Source: Candidatus Litorirhabdus singularis (GTDB taxonomy: Bacteria; Pseudomonadota; Gammaproteobacteria; Pseudomonadales; Halieaceae). From it: a DNA stretch of 64,000 bases. The translations under genes were made by a program, and so were the position numbers. Below the pieces are notes generated by a model. It saw only the letters and a list, made by a program, of their open reading frames with translations. It was not told where the DNA came from and searched no databases. Below are positions 9,975-17,487 of this stretch, one piece after another (the first letter of the stretch is position 1; each line of letters begins with the position of its first letter). The stretch is from contig NZ_SHNN01000005.1 in the NCBI RefSeq assembly GCF_026262625.1, positions 124,001-188,000 on the forward strand, read 5' to 3'.

Positions 9975-11884
9975 TCGTCGCCACTGCCGGGCATGTAGAC
10001 CATGGCAAAACCTCACTGATTAAACACCTGACCGGAGTCGATACCGACCGTCTGGAAGAAGAGAAACGTCGCGGCCTGTCGATTAACCTGGGCTATGCCT
10101 ATCGCAAAGTGGCAGGGTGCAGTCCCATTGGTTTTGTTGATGTGCCGGGCCACACGCGCTTTATCAATACTATGATAGCCGGCGTTAACGGTATTGATCT
10201 TGGGCTGTTGGTTGTAGCGGCGGATGACGGCATTATGCCGCAAACGCGCGAGCACCTGGATGTGCTGCGATTGCTTGGGGTTGATGACTACGTATTGGTA
10301 ATCACTAAAATTGACCGGGTCGAGCCACAGCGGGTAGCGGAAGTCAGCAAGGCCGCGCGAGCTTTGCTACATAGTGAGAATCTCAGCGTTTTCCCCGTGA
10401 GTAATACCGCGGGCACTGGTATCAGTGAGTTACTGGAACATCTCGAAAAGCGAGCTCAAGCCTGTGTACAACGTAGTCGCGAAGGCCTGTTCAGACTCTC
10501 TGTAGATCGTGTGTTTACCCTGAAGGGGACCGGTCTGGTGGTAACCGGGACTGCGACAGCGGGTTCCGTTGCGGTAGGAGAAACGTTGCGCTTGTTGCCT
10601 GCCGATAAGCTACTGCGGGTGCGCAGTTTGCATGTGCAGGATGAAGTTGCTGAGATTGCGGGCGCCGGTGAGCGCTGCGCCCTCAACCTGGTTGGTGATG
10701 TCGATAAAAACGATATAGAACGTGGCGACTGGTTAGTAGCGCCATCGGCGGCGCCACCCACCCAGCGCTTTGATGCCCGTGTAGAACTATTAGTTAGCGC
10801 CCCTTTTGCTCTACGGCACCTGCTGCCGGTTAAATTGCACCTGGGTGCCAAACGTATCGCGGCAAGAATATACCTGTTGGAGGAGGGCGTTAGTCGACTG
10901 CAGCCGGGGCAATCACAGCGGGTACAGTTAATTCTGGATCAGCCTGCTTGTTGCAGCCATGGTGACCGCTTTCTGCTGCGCGACGACAGTGAAAGTATCA
11001 CCCTGGGTGGCGGCACGGTACTTGACCCGCATGCGCCACAGCGTGGCAAATCGGCTCCAGAGCGGCAGCGTTGGTTGCAGGCGTTGGAGGCAGAGTCGGC
11101 AGCACAGGCACTGCATAGTCTGGTACTGGAACAGAATCGCTTGGTCGATCTTGGTCAGTTTGCACAGAGCTGGAATCTGGGTCCGGCGGAGCAGGCGGCG
11201 CTGACCACAGAGATGATGCAGTCGTTGTCGGTAGAGCGCACTGATTATGTCGTATCGCGCTCACGCTGGCAGGCCGCTGAGCAGCGTTTACAAGCGTTCC
11301 TGGAAACCTGGCACCAACAACAGCCAGGGCAGGGTGGTATTCCGGCACGCCAGTTAGAGGCGACACTGGCAACAGAAATTGAGCCCGCCTTATTACAAGC
11401 ATTGCTTGCGGCCGGTTTGGCGGCCAGCAGCCTCCAACTGCGCGATGGGTTGATTGGCCTGTCGGCGCTGCAGTCTACACAAGCGTCTGCCGCAGATGAG
11501 CGCTGGCAGCAATATCAGCAACTATTGCAGCAGCGCGGCAAAGATATTCCGCTACTGTCAGAGGTGATGACCGCTACCGGCTGGGATAAAAAACGCGCTG
11601 AGACGGTGGCGCGTAATGCTACCCGCGCGGGCCAGCTGCACCAACTCACTGAGAGCCGCTTTGCCGAGCCGGCTTTGCTCACGAAATTAGCCGCCATGAT
11701 CACCGCCATCAGTGAAAGTGGTGAGGCTATTACAGTGGTCGCTTTCAAAACCCGTATGGGTACTGGTCGCAAGATAGCGATTGAAGTGCTGGAGTACTTT
11801 GATCGAGTGGGTTTTACGGCGCGCAGAGACAATGAACGTGTTGTGGTAGACACAGACCTTCCTGCGAGGCTGTTTAAAGGCTAA
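9971..11884 (+). CDS. selB: selenocysteine-specific elongation factor SelB
   Basis: SelB carries Sec-tRNA(Sec) to the ribosome and recognises the SECIS hairpin downstream of UGA. The TTG at 9971 is taken as start: it overlaps the selA stop as TTGA, follows GGAG by eight bases, and gives the N terminus [15 protein letters not shown] seen in the family. An ATG at 9896 would add 25 residues absent from homologues. The 637-residue product has G motifs GHVDHGKT (7-14), DVPGHTRF and TKID, EF-Tu-like domains 2 and 3, and a C-terminal series of winged helices that bind SECIS RNA. tRNA-Sec follows 11 bases after the stop. Confidence 0.95.
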   Translation: MIVATAGHVDHGKTSLIKHLTGVDTDRLEEEKRRGLSINLGYAYRKVAGCSPIGFVDVPGHTRFINTMIAGVNGIDLGLLVVAADDGIMPQTREHLDVLRLLGVDDYVLVITKIDRVEPQRVAEVSKAARALLHSENLSVFPVSNTAGTGISELLEHLEKRAQACVQRSREGLFRLSVDRVFTLKGTGLVVTGTATAGSVAVGETLRLLPADKLLRVRSLHVQDEVAEIAGAGERCALNLVGDVDKNDIERGDWLVAPSAAPPTQRFDARVELLVSAPFALRHLLPVKLHLGAKRIAARIYLLEEGVSRLQPGQSQRVQLILDQPACCSHGDRFLLRDDSESITLGGGTVLDPHAPQRGKSAPERQRWLQALEAESAAQALHSLVLEQNRLVDLGQFAQSWNLGPAEQAALTTEMMQSLSVERTDYVVSRSRWQAAEQRLQAFLETWHQQQPGQGGIPARQLEATLATEIEPALLQALLAAGLAASSLQLRDGLIGLSALQSTQASAADERWQQYQQLLQQRGKDIPLLSEVMTATGWDKKRAETVARNATRAGQLHQLTESRFAEPALLTKLAAMITAISESGEAITVVAFKTRMGTGRKIAIEVLEYFDRVGFTARRDNERVVVDTDLPARLFKG

Positions 11885-11895
11885 ACTTTTACTTC

Positions 11896-11989
11896 GGAAG
11901 AGCGATGTCCCTGGTGGGGCGCCTGGTCTTCAAAACCAGTGAGGTGCCGAATGTGTGCCTGGTGGGTTCGACTCCTACCTCTTCCGCCA
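11896..11989 (+). tRNA. selC: tRNA-Sec (anticodon TCA)
   Basis: This is a 94-base tRNA with CCA encoded. The anticodon loop CTTCAAA (11928-11934) has TCA at 11930-11932 between CTGGT and ACCAG. The D stem is six pairs (11906-11911 with 11916-11921), the variable arm is long (about 11942-11960), and the T loop is TTCGACT (11967-11973). It follows selA-selB directly. The acceptor stem pairs 11896-11902 with 11979-11985 (7 bp) and the T stem pairs 11962-11966 with 11974-11978 (5 bp). That makes a 12-bp branch, whereas the E. coli tRNA-Sec has 8+5. C11903 and G11961 are left without obvious partners in this scheme. Confidence 0.95.
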
Positions 11990-12025
11990 TTTTCCAATGC
12001 AGCCATCTGCTCAAGAGACAGGCAT

Positions 12026-12054
12026 AAAAAAAGGCGGGTAAAACCCGCCTTTTT
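12026..12054. terminator. bidirectional intrinsic terminator
   Basis: GGCGGGT (12033-12039) and ACCCGCC (12043-12049) form a 7-bp stem with a three-A loop, preceded by seven A and followed by five T. It can end the rightward selAB-tRNA(Sec) transcript and the leftward porin-like gene, which finish on either side. Confidence 0.92.
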
Positions 12055-12071
12055 CGTATTACAACTAAAGC

Positions 12072-12869
12072 TTAGAAACGAGCCGTGAGGCCAATGCTCC
12101 AGATGCTGTTGTCGTCACCCTTGTCAGGTGCGCTAACAGTGTAGCCAGCGTTTACAGCGATCATGCTGCTGAAGAAGTACTCACCACGAACGCCGTAGAC
12201 CCAAGCCTTGGCAAAATCGTCGTCAGACGATACGTAGCCCAGAACGCCGCCAATGCTGGCGTTTTCGTTCAAGTAGTAATCAGCTGCGCCGGTCAGGCCG
12301 TAAGCTTTCTTGCCACCTTTAGGATCGCTGTAGTCAAAGTCAGCTTCCAGGTTGATGCTGTCATTGAGCAGAGTCTTGTAGCCGACAGACCAGATATCAT
12401 CTTCAAAGTCGATTTTGTCGTCTTCAGTGCTCACATAGCCCAAAGAGATGGTAGAAGTATCGTTCAGGTAGTAACCAATGCCCAGGCCAAATACCTCGGT
12501 ATCGGAAACATTGTCGATATCACTAGCGGCGTAGTCAGCTTCCAGGATGATGCCGTTACCAGTTACAAAACGACCGCCGAGGGTCCAGATGTCGCCATCT
12601 TCGTCAATGATGCCGGCGTCGAGGTTGGTGCGACCGTAACCGAGGTGGATATCGGAAGACTTGTTCAGGAAGGCTGCTTCAGCTTTGGGGCCCATGCTGT
12701 CATCAACTGGGGCAAGGTAAAACGTGCCGCCGATGGCATAGGTTTCTAGGTCAGCATTTTTGTTGACTTCATTTGCCAGAAAATCAGCGTCGACTTCAAA
12801 ACGATAGTCATTGGCCACAGCAGTTGTGGATACAGCGGCAACAGTAGCCGCAAGCAATAATTTCTTCAT
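12072..12869 (-). CDS. small outer-membrane beta-barrel / putative porin
   Basis: The 265-residue product has a clear signal peptide (MKKLLLAATVAAVSTTAVA, cut before ND). Alternating aromatic and polar beta-strand repeats follow (IGGTFYLAP, DIHLGYGRT, DIWTLGGRFV, TISLGYVS, INLEADFDYS), and the chain ends with IGLTARF, whose terminal Phe is typical of proteins inserted by the BAM complex. The pattern fits a barrel of roughly 10-14 strands. The ligand is unknown. AGGAG precedes the ATG. It is monocistronic, ending at the shared terminator; a possible -10 (TATTAT, complement of 12921-12926) lies upstream. Short, acidic, high-turnover envelope proteins of this look are common in marine gammaproteobacteria. 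Confidence 0.75.
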   Translation of the reverse strand: MKKLLLAATVAAVSTTAVANDYRFEVDADFLANEVNKNADLETYAIGGTFYLAPVDDSMGPKAEAAFLNKSSDIHLGYGRTNLDAGIIDEDGDIWTLGGRFVTGNGIILEADYAASDIDNVSDTEVFGLGIGYYLNDTSTISLGYVSTEDDKIDFEDDIWSVGYKTLLNDSINLEADFDYSDPKGGKKAYGLTGAADYYLNENASIGGVLGYVSSDDDFAKAWVYGVRGEYFFSSMIAVNAGYTVSAPDKGDDNSIWSIGLTARF

Positions 12870-13130
12870 TGTTAACTCCTAAGGTATGGGTAGCCGGTTA
12901 CTATGGATAACCGAGCGCGCATAATACTCACCATGTGGTAAAAACATAGTAAGAATTACCCTTTAGAAGGCGTTGACAGGGTGGTCACAATATGGATATG
13001 TGTTCGGTGAGTATATCGCCCTAAACTGGTGCTTTTGCATGACTGTGGGGCGGATTGGCTGAATAATGACCAATTCAGGCTCTAATACTGGCGCGCTGTC
13101 CTGGCCAAGATTGTTAGCCCCGGCCGTTGT

Positions 13131-14186
13131 TTAGCCGCTGTAGTTGGTATATTCACTGTAGCCGTCCGTAGTATTGGTATACAGGGTGGCCTGATCTGGT
13201 TCAGCCATGGGCAGGTCGTCGTGCAAGCGCTTTACCAGGTCCGGGTTGGCAATATAAAGAGTGGCAAAGGAGACTGCCGCCGCGCCGCGTTCTGCAATAG
13301 CCTTATCGCCGCTGATACGATTATAGCCGCCATTGATGATAAACGGACCACTGAAAAACTCCTGCACCATGGCATACACGTCGAGTGGGCTGGCGCGCAT
13401 CAGATGCAGGTAGGCCAGTTGCATCGGATCAATCGCGCTGAGCAGGCCTTCGAAGGTTTCCTTGGGGTCAGGGTCCTTGACGTCATTGAACGGGAACCCG
13501 GGACAGATGCGAATGCCCACGCGGTCAGCACCGTCCACACTGGCCATTGCTTGCAGAGTTTCTACCACAAAGCGCAGCCGGTTCTCTAATGACCCACCAT
13601 AGTGATCACTGCGCTGGTTGCTGCCGGGTGACATAAACTGGGCCGGCAGGTAACCACTGGTTGCGTGTAGTTCCACACCGTCGAAGCCGGCCGCATAGGC
13701 GTTGTGAGTAGCCTGTCGGTATTCTTCTATCACCTGCGGAATCTCATCGCTGTGCAGCGCCCGTGGAGCACTGAATGGTTTCATGCCGGCTTCGGTAAAC
13801 ACTTCTCCCTCTGCGCCAATAGCTGACGGCGCCACGGTTTCCGCTGTTGTGCTTTTGTTGTCTGCGTGAGAACAGCGACCGCAGTGCATAATCTGCAAAA
13901 CCATTTTGCCACCTTCAGCGCGCACCGCAGCGGTAATTTCGCCCCAGGCGTCTATTTGCTGCTGATTGACGATACCAGGCGTGCGGCAGTAACCCTTGCC
14001 GTTTTCAGAAGGATAGGTGCCTTCAGCAATAATGAGTCCGGCGCTGGCCCGTTGACGATAATAGTCGAGCATCATCGGCGTGGGGTTACCAGCTGCGTCA
14101 GCGCGGCTGCGAGTCATGGGGGCCATGATGATGCGGTTGTTGACTTTGATACGTCCCAGCTGCCCGCTGCTAAACAAATTACTCAT
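13131..14186 (-). CDS. Old Yellow Enzyme family NADH:flavin oxidoreductase (NemA-like)
   Basis: The 351-residue TIM-barrel FMN enzyme of the OYE family reduces activated C=C bonds of alpha,beta-unsaturated carbonyls, maleimides or nitro compounds. Visible family motifs are NRIIMAPMTRSRA, the LQIMHCGRCSH strand, the substrate loop, and SPGSNQRSDHYGGSLENRLRF. The active-site pair, usually H-x-x-N or H-x-x-H before GY, here reads HATSGYL, so the second position is Ser. AAGGAG stands upstream of the ATG. It lies 86 bases downstream of an MFS gene on the same strand and may share its transcript, suggesting uptake and reduction of one compound. No regulator is adjacent. Confidence 0.9.
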   Translation of the reverse strand: MSNLFSSGQLGRIKVNNRIIMAPMTRSRADAAGNPTPMMLDYYRQRASAGLIIAEGTYPSENGKGYCRTPGIVNQQQIDAWGEITAAVRAEGGKMVLQIMHCGRCSHADNKSTTAETVAPSAIGAEGEVFTEAGMKPFSAPRALHSDEIPQVIEEYRQATHNAYAAGFDGVELHATSGYLPAQFMSPGSNQRSDHYGGSLENRLRFVVETLQAMASVDGADRVGIRICPGFPFNDVKDPDPKETFEGLLSAIDPMQLAYLHLMRASPLDVYAMVQEFFSGPFIINGGYNRISGDKAIAERGAAAVSFATLYIANPDLVKRLHDDLPMAEPDQATLYTNTTDGYSEYTNYSG

Positions 14187-14272
14187 GGTCTCTCCTTGAG
14201 CGCCAATCTCTTCTGGCGCGTAACTCAGTGTTATTAAGGGTCGTCAGGCTACGTCGCTGATAATCCGCAAAA

Positions 14273-15490
14273 TCAGGCTGCGCGCGTCGGTGTGACCAGT
14301 CGCAGTGGAATCATAATCAGTGCAGCGGCTATTGTCATACCGGCAAACACCAGCATGGCCGTCTGATAGTCACCGCTGCTGTCGTAAAGACGGCCGATGA
14401 TGGTGAACCCAGGCATCACTGATAGTGTTATCAGCGGCCCCATCAAGCCCATGGCCTTGCCGTAGCTGAGTAATCCGAAGCACTGCGCCATCATCGAGCC
14501 CCATACCGGTAGCATGCCACCGGTGGCCAACCCCATGAGCACCACGGCAAACAAGATTGTGTTGTACCCCGGTAGCGCCGACAGTATCAGCAACGCCGCT
14601 GTGACAAGAGCCATGGCACTCCATAATCCAATTTTCAACGGTACACGATCAGCCATAAAACCAAAGGCCAATTTCCCCGCAAAGCTGGCGATCGCCAATG
14701 CCATGATGAGTGAAGAACCCTGCGCGGCGCTATGCTCGAGGCTGGTTGCATAAGGGGTAAGATTAGCCAGTACAGCACTGTAGGCACAAAACAGAATTCC
14801 CAGAGGTAATCCAATCAGCCAATAACCCTGATGGCGCAAAATGTCCTTTAGGCCCAATACTTGATCTACTCGGGCCTCAGCGTCGCCTGCGGGTGCGCCA
14901 CCTTCTGGTTCCAGTCCAACGTCTGACGGGCGGCCTCGAACGGTGAAGAAAATGAAGGGCAGTACCAGAAACAGCGCCAGCAATGACATATTCTCCATTG
15001 TGATACGCCAGCCGGAACGCGCCAGCCAATAGGTCATTAGAGCGGGAATGATAATGCCTCCCAGTGAGGTTCCAATGGCGGATATTCCCAGCGCTCTGCC
15101 GCGGCTGGCGGTGAACCAGCGTGAAATAATCGTTGAAGCCGCCATCGAGCCTGACAGCGCGTTGGCCAGTGCCATGGTCACGCCAAAGATAATGACGAAC
15201 TGGGTGATGCTAGTGGTTTGTCCCAGGCTCCAGAGCCCGCCCGCAAACAGTAGGACTCCACCGCACATCATCCACCGCACCGGATAGCGATCCAGCATAG
15301 CCCCAGCGATAGGAGCGACCAGCATGCCAGCGAAGGTGCCAATGGTCAGGCTGTACATGACCTGTTCCAGACTGACGCTGAACTCGGCCCGCACGGGCCC
15401 AACCAGCAGGCTGACTGAATAGGTAAAGAAGCCGACTACCAGCAGTTGTGCCATCAGCGAGCCAGCGACTACGTACCAGCCAAAAAACAT
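14273..15490 (-). CDS. MFS transporter
   Basis: A 405-residue inner-membrane protein with about 12 predicted hydrophobic segments. The loop 2-3 region (DRYPVRWMMCGGVLLF) resembles the MFS signature, and the central loop around residues 190-215 is hydrophilic. The glycine-rich first segment (FGWYVVAGSLMAQLLVVGFFTYSVS) is like monocarboxylate/oxalate-formate-type MFS carriers, so an organic anion is a reasonable but unproven substrate. GGGAGAA precedes the ATG. The Old Yellow Enzyme gene follows 86 bases downstream. Confidence 0.85.
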   Translation of the reverse strand: MFFGWYVVAGSLMAQLLVVGFFTYSVSLLVGPVRAEFSVSLEQVMYSLTIGTFAGMLVAPIAGAMLDRYPVRWMMCGGVLLFAGGLWSLGQTTSITQFVIIFGVTMALANALSGSMAASTIISRWFTASRGRALGISAIGTSLGGIIIPALMTYWLARSGWRITMENMSLLALFLVLPFIFFTVRGRPSDVGLEPEGGAPAGDAEARVDQVLGLKDILRHQGYWLIGLPLGILFCAYSAVLANLTPYATSLEHSAAQGSSLIMALAIASFAGKLAFGFMADRVPLKIGLWSAMALVTAALLILSALPGYNTILFAVVLMGLATGGMLPVWGSMMAQCFGLLSYGKAMGLMGPLITLSVMPGFTIIGRLYDSSGDYQTAMLVFAGMTIAAALIMIPLRLVTPTRAA

Positions 15491-15733
15491 AGAATTCTCC
15501 CAGATTGTTCACGTTAGCCGGGTAGTATTATCCGGGCGCCGCGAAGAGCGCACTAACTTGCCCTTTCTCAGCTAATTTCACAACGCTTTTTGATCCGGTT
15601 GCCGTGGCTAGCCGGCAATGGTTAACTATCTGCACCATTGGGGGCAGCCTGGCTTTGTGGTTGCCTGTGCCATGGCAATTCTTTGCGCCGTCTTAAATAC
15701 GGTTCGACATCGCCGGCGGTGTGCGCTTTGGCC

Positions 15734-15739
15734 TATAAT
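15734..15739 (+). promoter_or_regulatory. possible -10 element for the glycerolipid operon
   Basis: A perfect TATAAT lies 29 bases before the HAD-PlsC start codon. No convincing -35 hexamer is found at 16-18 bases upstream (TTCGAC at 15703-15708 is too far), so the assignment is weak. Confidence 0.35.
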
Positions 15740-15768
15740 CGCGTCTGACTTTGCAGGAAACAAGAAAA

Positions 15769-17487
15769 ATGGCATCAATCAAGCAATTGCTAAAGGCAGT
15801 TGAAGACTCACCCTCAGGACCTTCCACAGCAGCGATCTTCGATTTTGATGGCACGCTGATTGCCGGGTATTCGGCCGTTGCATTGATACGTGAGCAATTG
15901 CGTCGGGGCGACCTGACCACACGAGATTTTGCTGAAGTGGTCACCGCGATGACCAATTTCGGACTGGGTAATATGGGCTTTTCTGGAATGATGGTAGCCA
16001 GCTCCCAGTTTATGCGCGGTATTAACGAAGAGACCTATAGGGAAGTGGGTGAAGAACTTTACCTTAAGGAAATTGCACGGCTGATCTACCCTGAATCACG
16101 TGCGCTGGTTGAAGCACACCTGGCGAAGGGGCATACACTGGCTGTTATTTCTTCTGCTACGCCTTATCAGATAGAGCCCGCTGCTCGTGACCTGGGTATC
16201 GACCATGTGTTGTGCACTAACCTGGAAATTGAAGACGGGGCATTTACTGGAGAAGTGTTACGACCTACATGTTTTGGTCAGGGCAAGGTGGTGGCGGCGG
16301 AAAAACTTGCGGATGAGAACGGGGCTGATTTAGACCAGAGTTTTTTCTACTCCGACAGTAGCGACGATATTGAGCTGCTGGAACGGGTGAGTTGGCCCGT
16401 AGTGTTAAACCCCAATGGGAAGCTGAATAAAATCGCTCGGCAACGCAATTGGCCGCTAGCCCGCTTTGGCAGTCGCGGCCGTCCTACGGTCACGCAATTT
16501 GTGCGTTCAGTTGCGGCCACAGCAAGTCTGGTGACCTCGTTTGCCGCAGGGTTACCTATTTACGCTCTTACCGGGTCGCGGCGCGATGCCATTAATTTTT
16601 CCTTTTCAGTGTTTGCAGACACGGCTGGCGCCTTAATCGGTCTGGATCTGAATGTTAAAGGTGAGGACAACCTGTGGGCTCAGCGCCCCTGCGTATTTGT
16701 ATTTAATCACCAGAGCAAAGCCGACGTGGTTATCATGGCGAAGCTTATTCGGCGCGATATAGCTGGAGTCGGCAAAAAGGAAATACGTAAGATTCCGGTG
16801 ATAGGTCGGGTTATGGAAATGGGCGGTGTGGTGCTGATAGATCGCGAAAACTCTGGCAGTGCGATCGACGCGATGGCGCCTCTGGTCGACGCTATTCGCG
16901 ATGATGGTAAGTGTGTTGTGTTAGCGCCCGAAGGCACGCGCACAGTTTCGCCGCGCCTGGGGCCGTTTAAAAAAGGCGCTTTTCATCTGGCGATGCAGGC
17001 CGGTGTGCCGATAGTGCCGATAGTGATTCGCAATGCGCTGGATGTGGCACCCAAAGGCGACTTTGTGTTTCGCGCCGCAACGGTAGATGTTGAAGTGTTG
17101 CCGCCGGTGGAGACCAGCAGCTGGTCGACCGACACTATTGATGAGCATGTCGCCGAAGTGCGGGGGCTATTTTTGCAGGCGCTGGGGCAGCAGCCTGCAT
17201 CCCGCGGTCGGGCGGAAGGCAAGACCAAGTCGGCGGTAAAGCGTAAGGCTGAGACCGCGACTAAAACCAAAGCTGCAGCAAAATCAAAAGCCAAGCCGAA
17301 GTCCCAAGACACGCCTAAAAGTAAAGCCAAGCCAGCGACGAAAACAAAAGCCAAGCCGCTAGCCAAGGGTGAGGCTAAGGTTAAACCTAAAGCGAAGCCC
17401 AAAGCGAAGCCCAAAGCAGCGGCAAAGCCCAAGCCCAAGGCAAAGCCTGCGGCAGCTAAGGCTCGACCCAAGCAAGGGCAACGATGA
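15769..17487 (+). CDS. HAD-IB phosphatase fused to PlsC acyltransferase, with Lys/Ala/Pro tail
   Basis: The start at ATG 15769 (AGGAA nine bases upstream) is preferred to the TTG at 15751. Residues 20-230 form a HAD-IB (SerB-like) domain with FDFDGT (Asp25 and Asp27) and the later YSDSSDDIELL motif. Residues 300-480 form an acyl-CoA or acyl-ACP lysophosphatidate acyltransferase domain with NHQSKAD (His314, Asp319 of HX4D) and APEGTRT. The last 85 or so residues are almost only Lys, Ala, Pro and Thr in KPKAK-type repeats. This architecture matches Mycobacterium tuberculosis Rv2483c (PlsC), without the basic tail as far as I recall. The likely role is phosphatidate synthesis from lysophosphatidate; the role of the HAD part is open. 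The TGA overlaps the next ATG (ATGA). Confidence 0.88.
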   Translation: MASIKQLLKAVEDSPSGPSTAAIFDFDGTLIAGYSAVALIREQLRRGDLTTRDFAEVVTAMTNFGLGNMGFSGMMVASSQFMRGINEETYREVGEELYLKEIARLIYPESRALVEAHLAKGHTLAVISSATPYQIEPAARDLGIDHVLCTNLEIEDGAFTGEVLRPTCFGQGKVVAAEKLADENGADLDQSFFYSDSSDDIELLERVSWPVVLNPNGKLNKIARQRNWPLARFGSRGRPTVTQFVRSVAATASLVTSFAAGLPIYALTGSRRDAINFSFSVFADTAGALIGLDLNVKGEDNLWAQRPCVFVFNHQSKADVVIMAKLIRRDIAGVGKKEIRKIPVIGRVMEMGGVVLIDRENSGSAIDAMAPLVDAIRDDGKCVVLAPEGTRTVSPRLGPFKKGAFHLAMQAGVPIVPIVIRNALDVAPKGDFVFRAATVDVEVLPPVETSSWSTDTIDEHVAEVRGLFLQALGQQPASRGRAEGKTKSAVKRKAETATKTKAAAKSKAKPKSQDTPKSKAKPATKTKAKPLAKGEAKVKPKAKPKAKPKAAAKPKPKAKPAAAKARPKQGQR

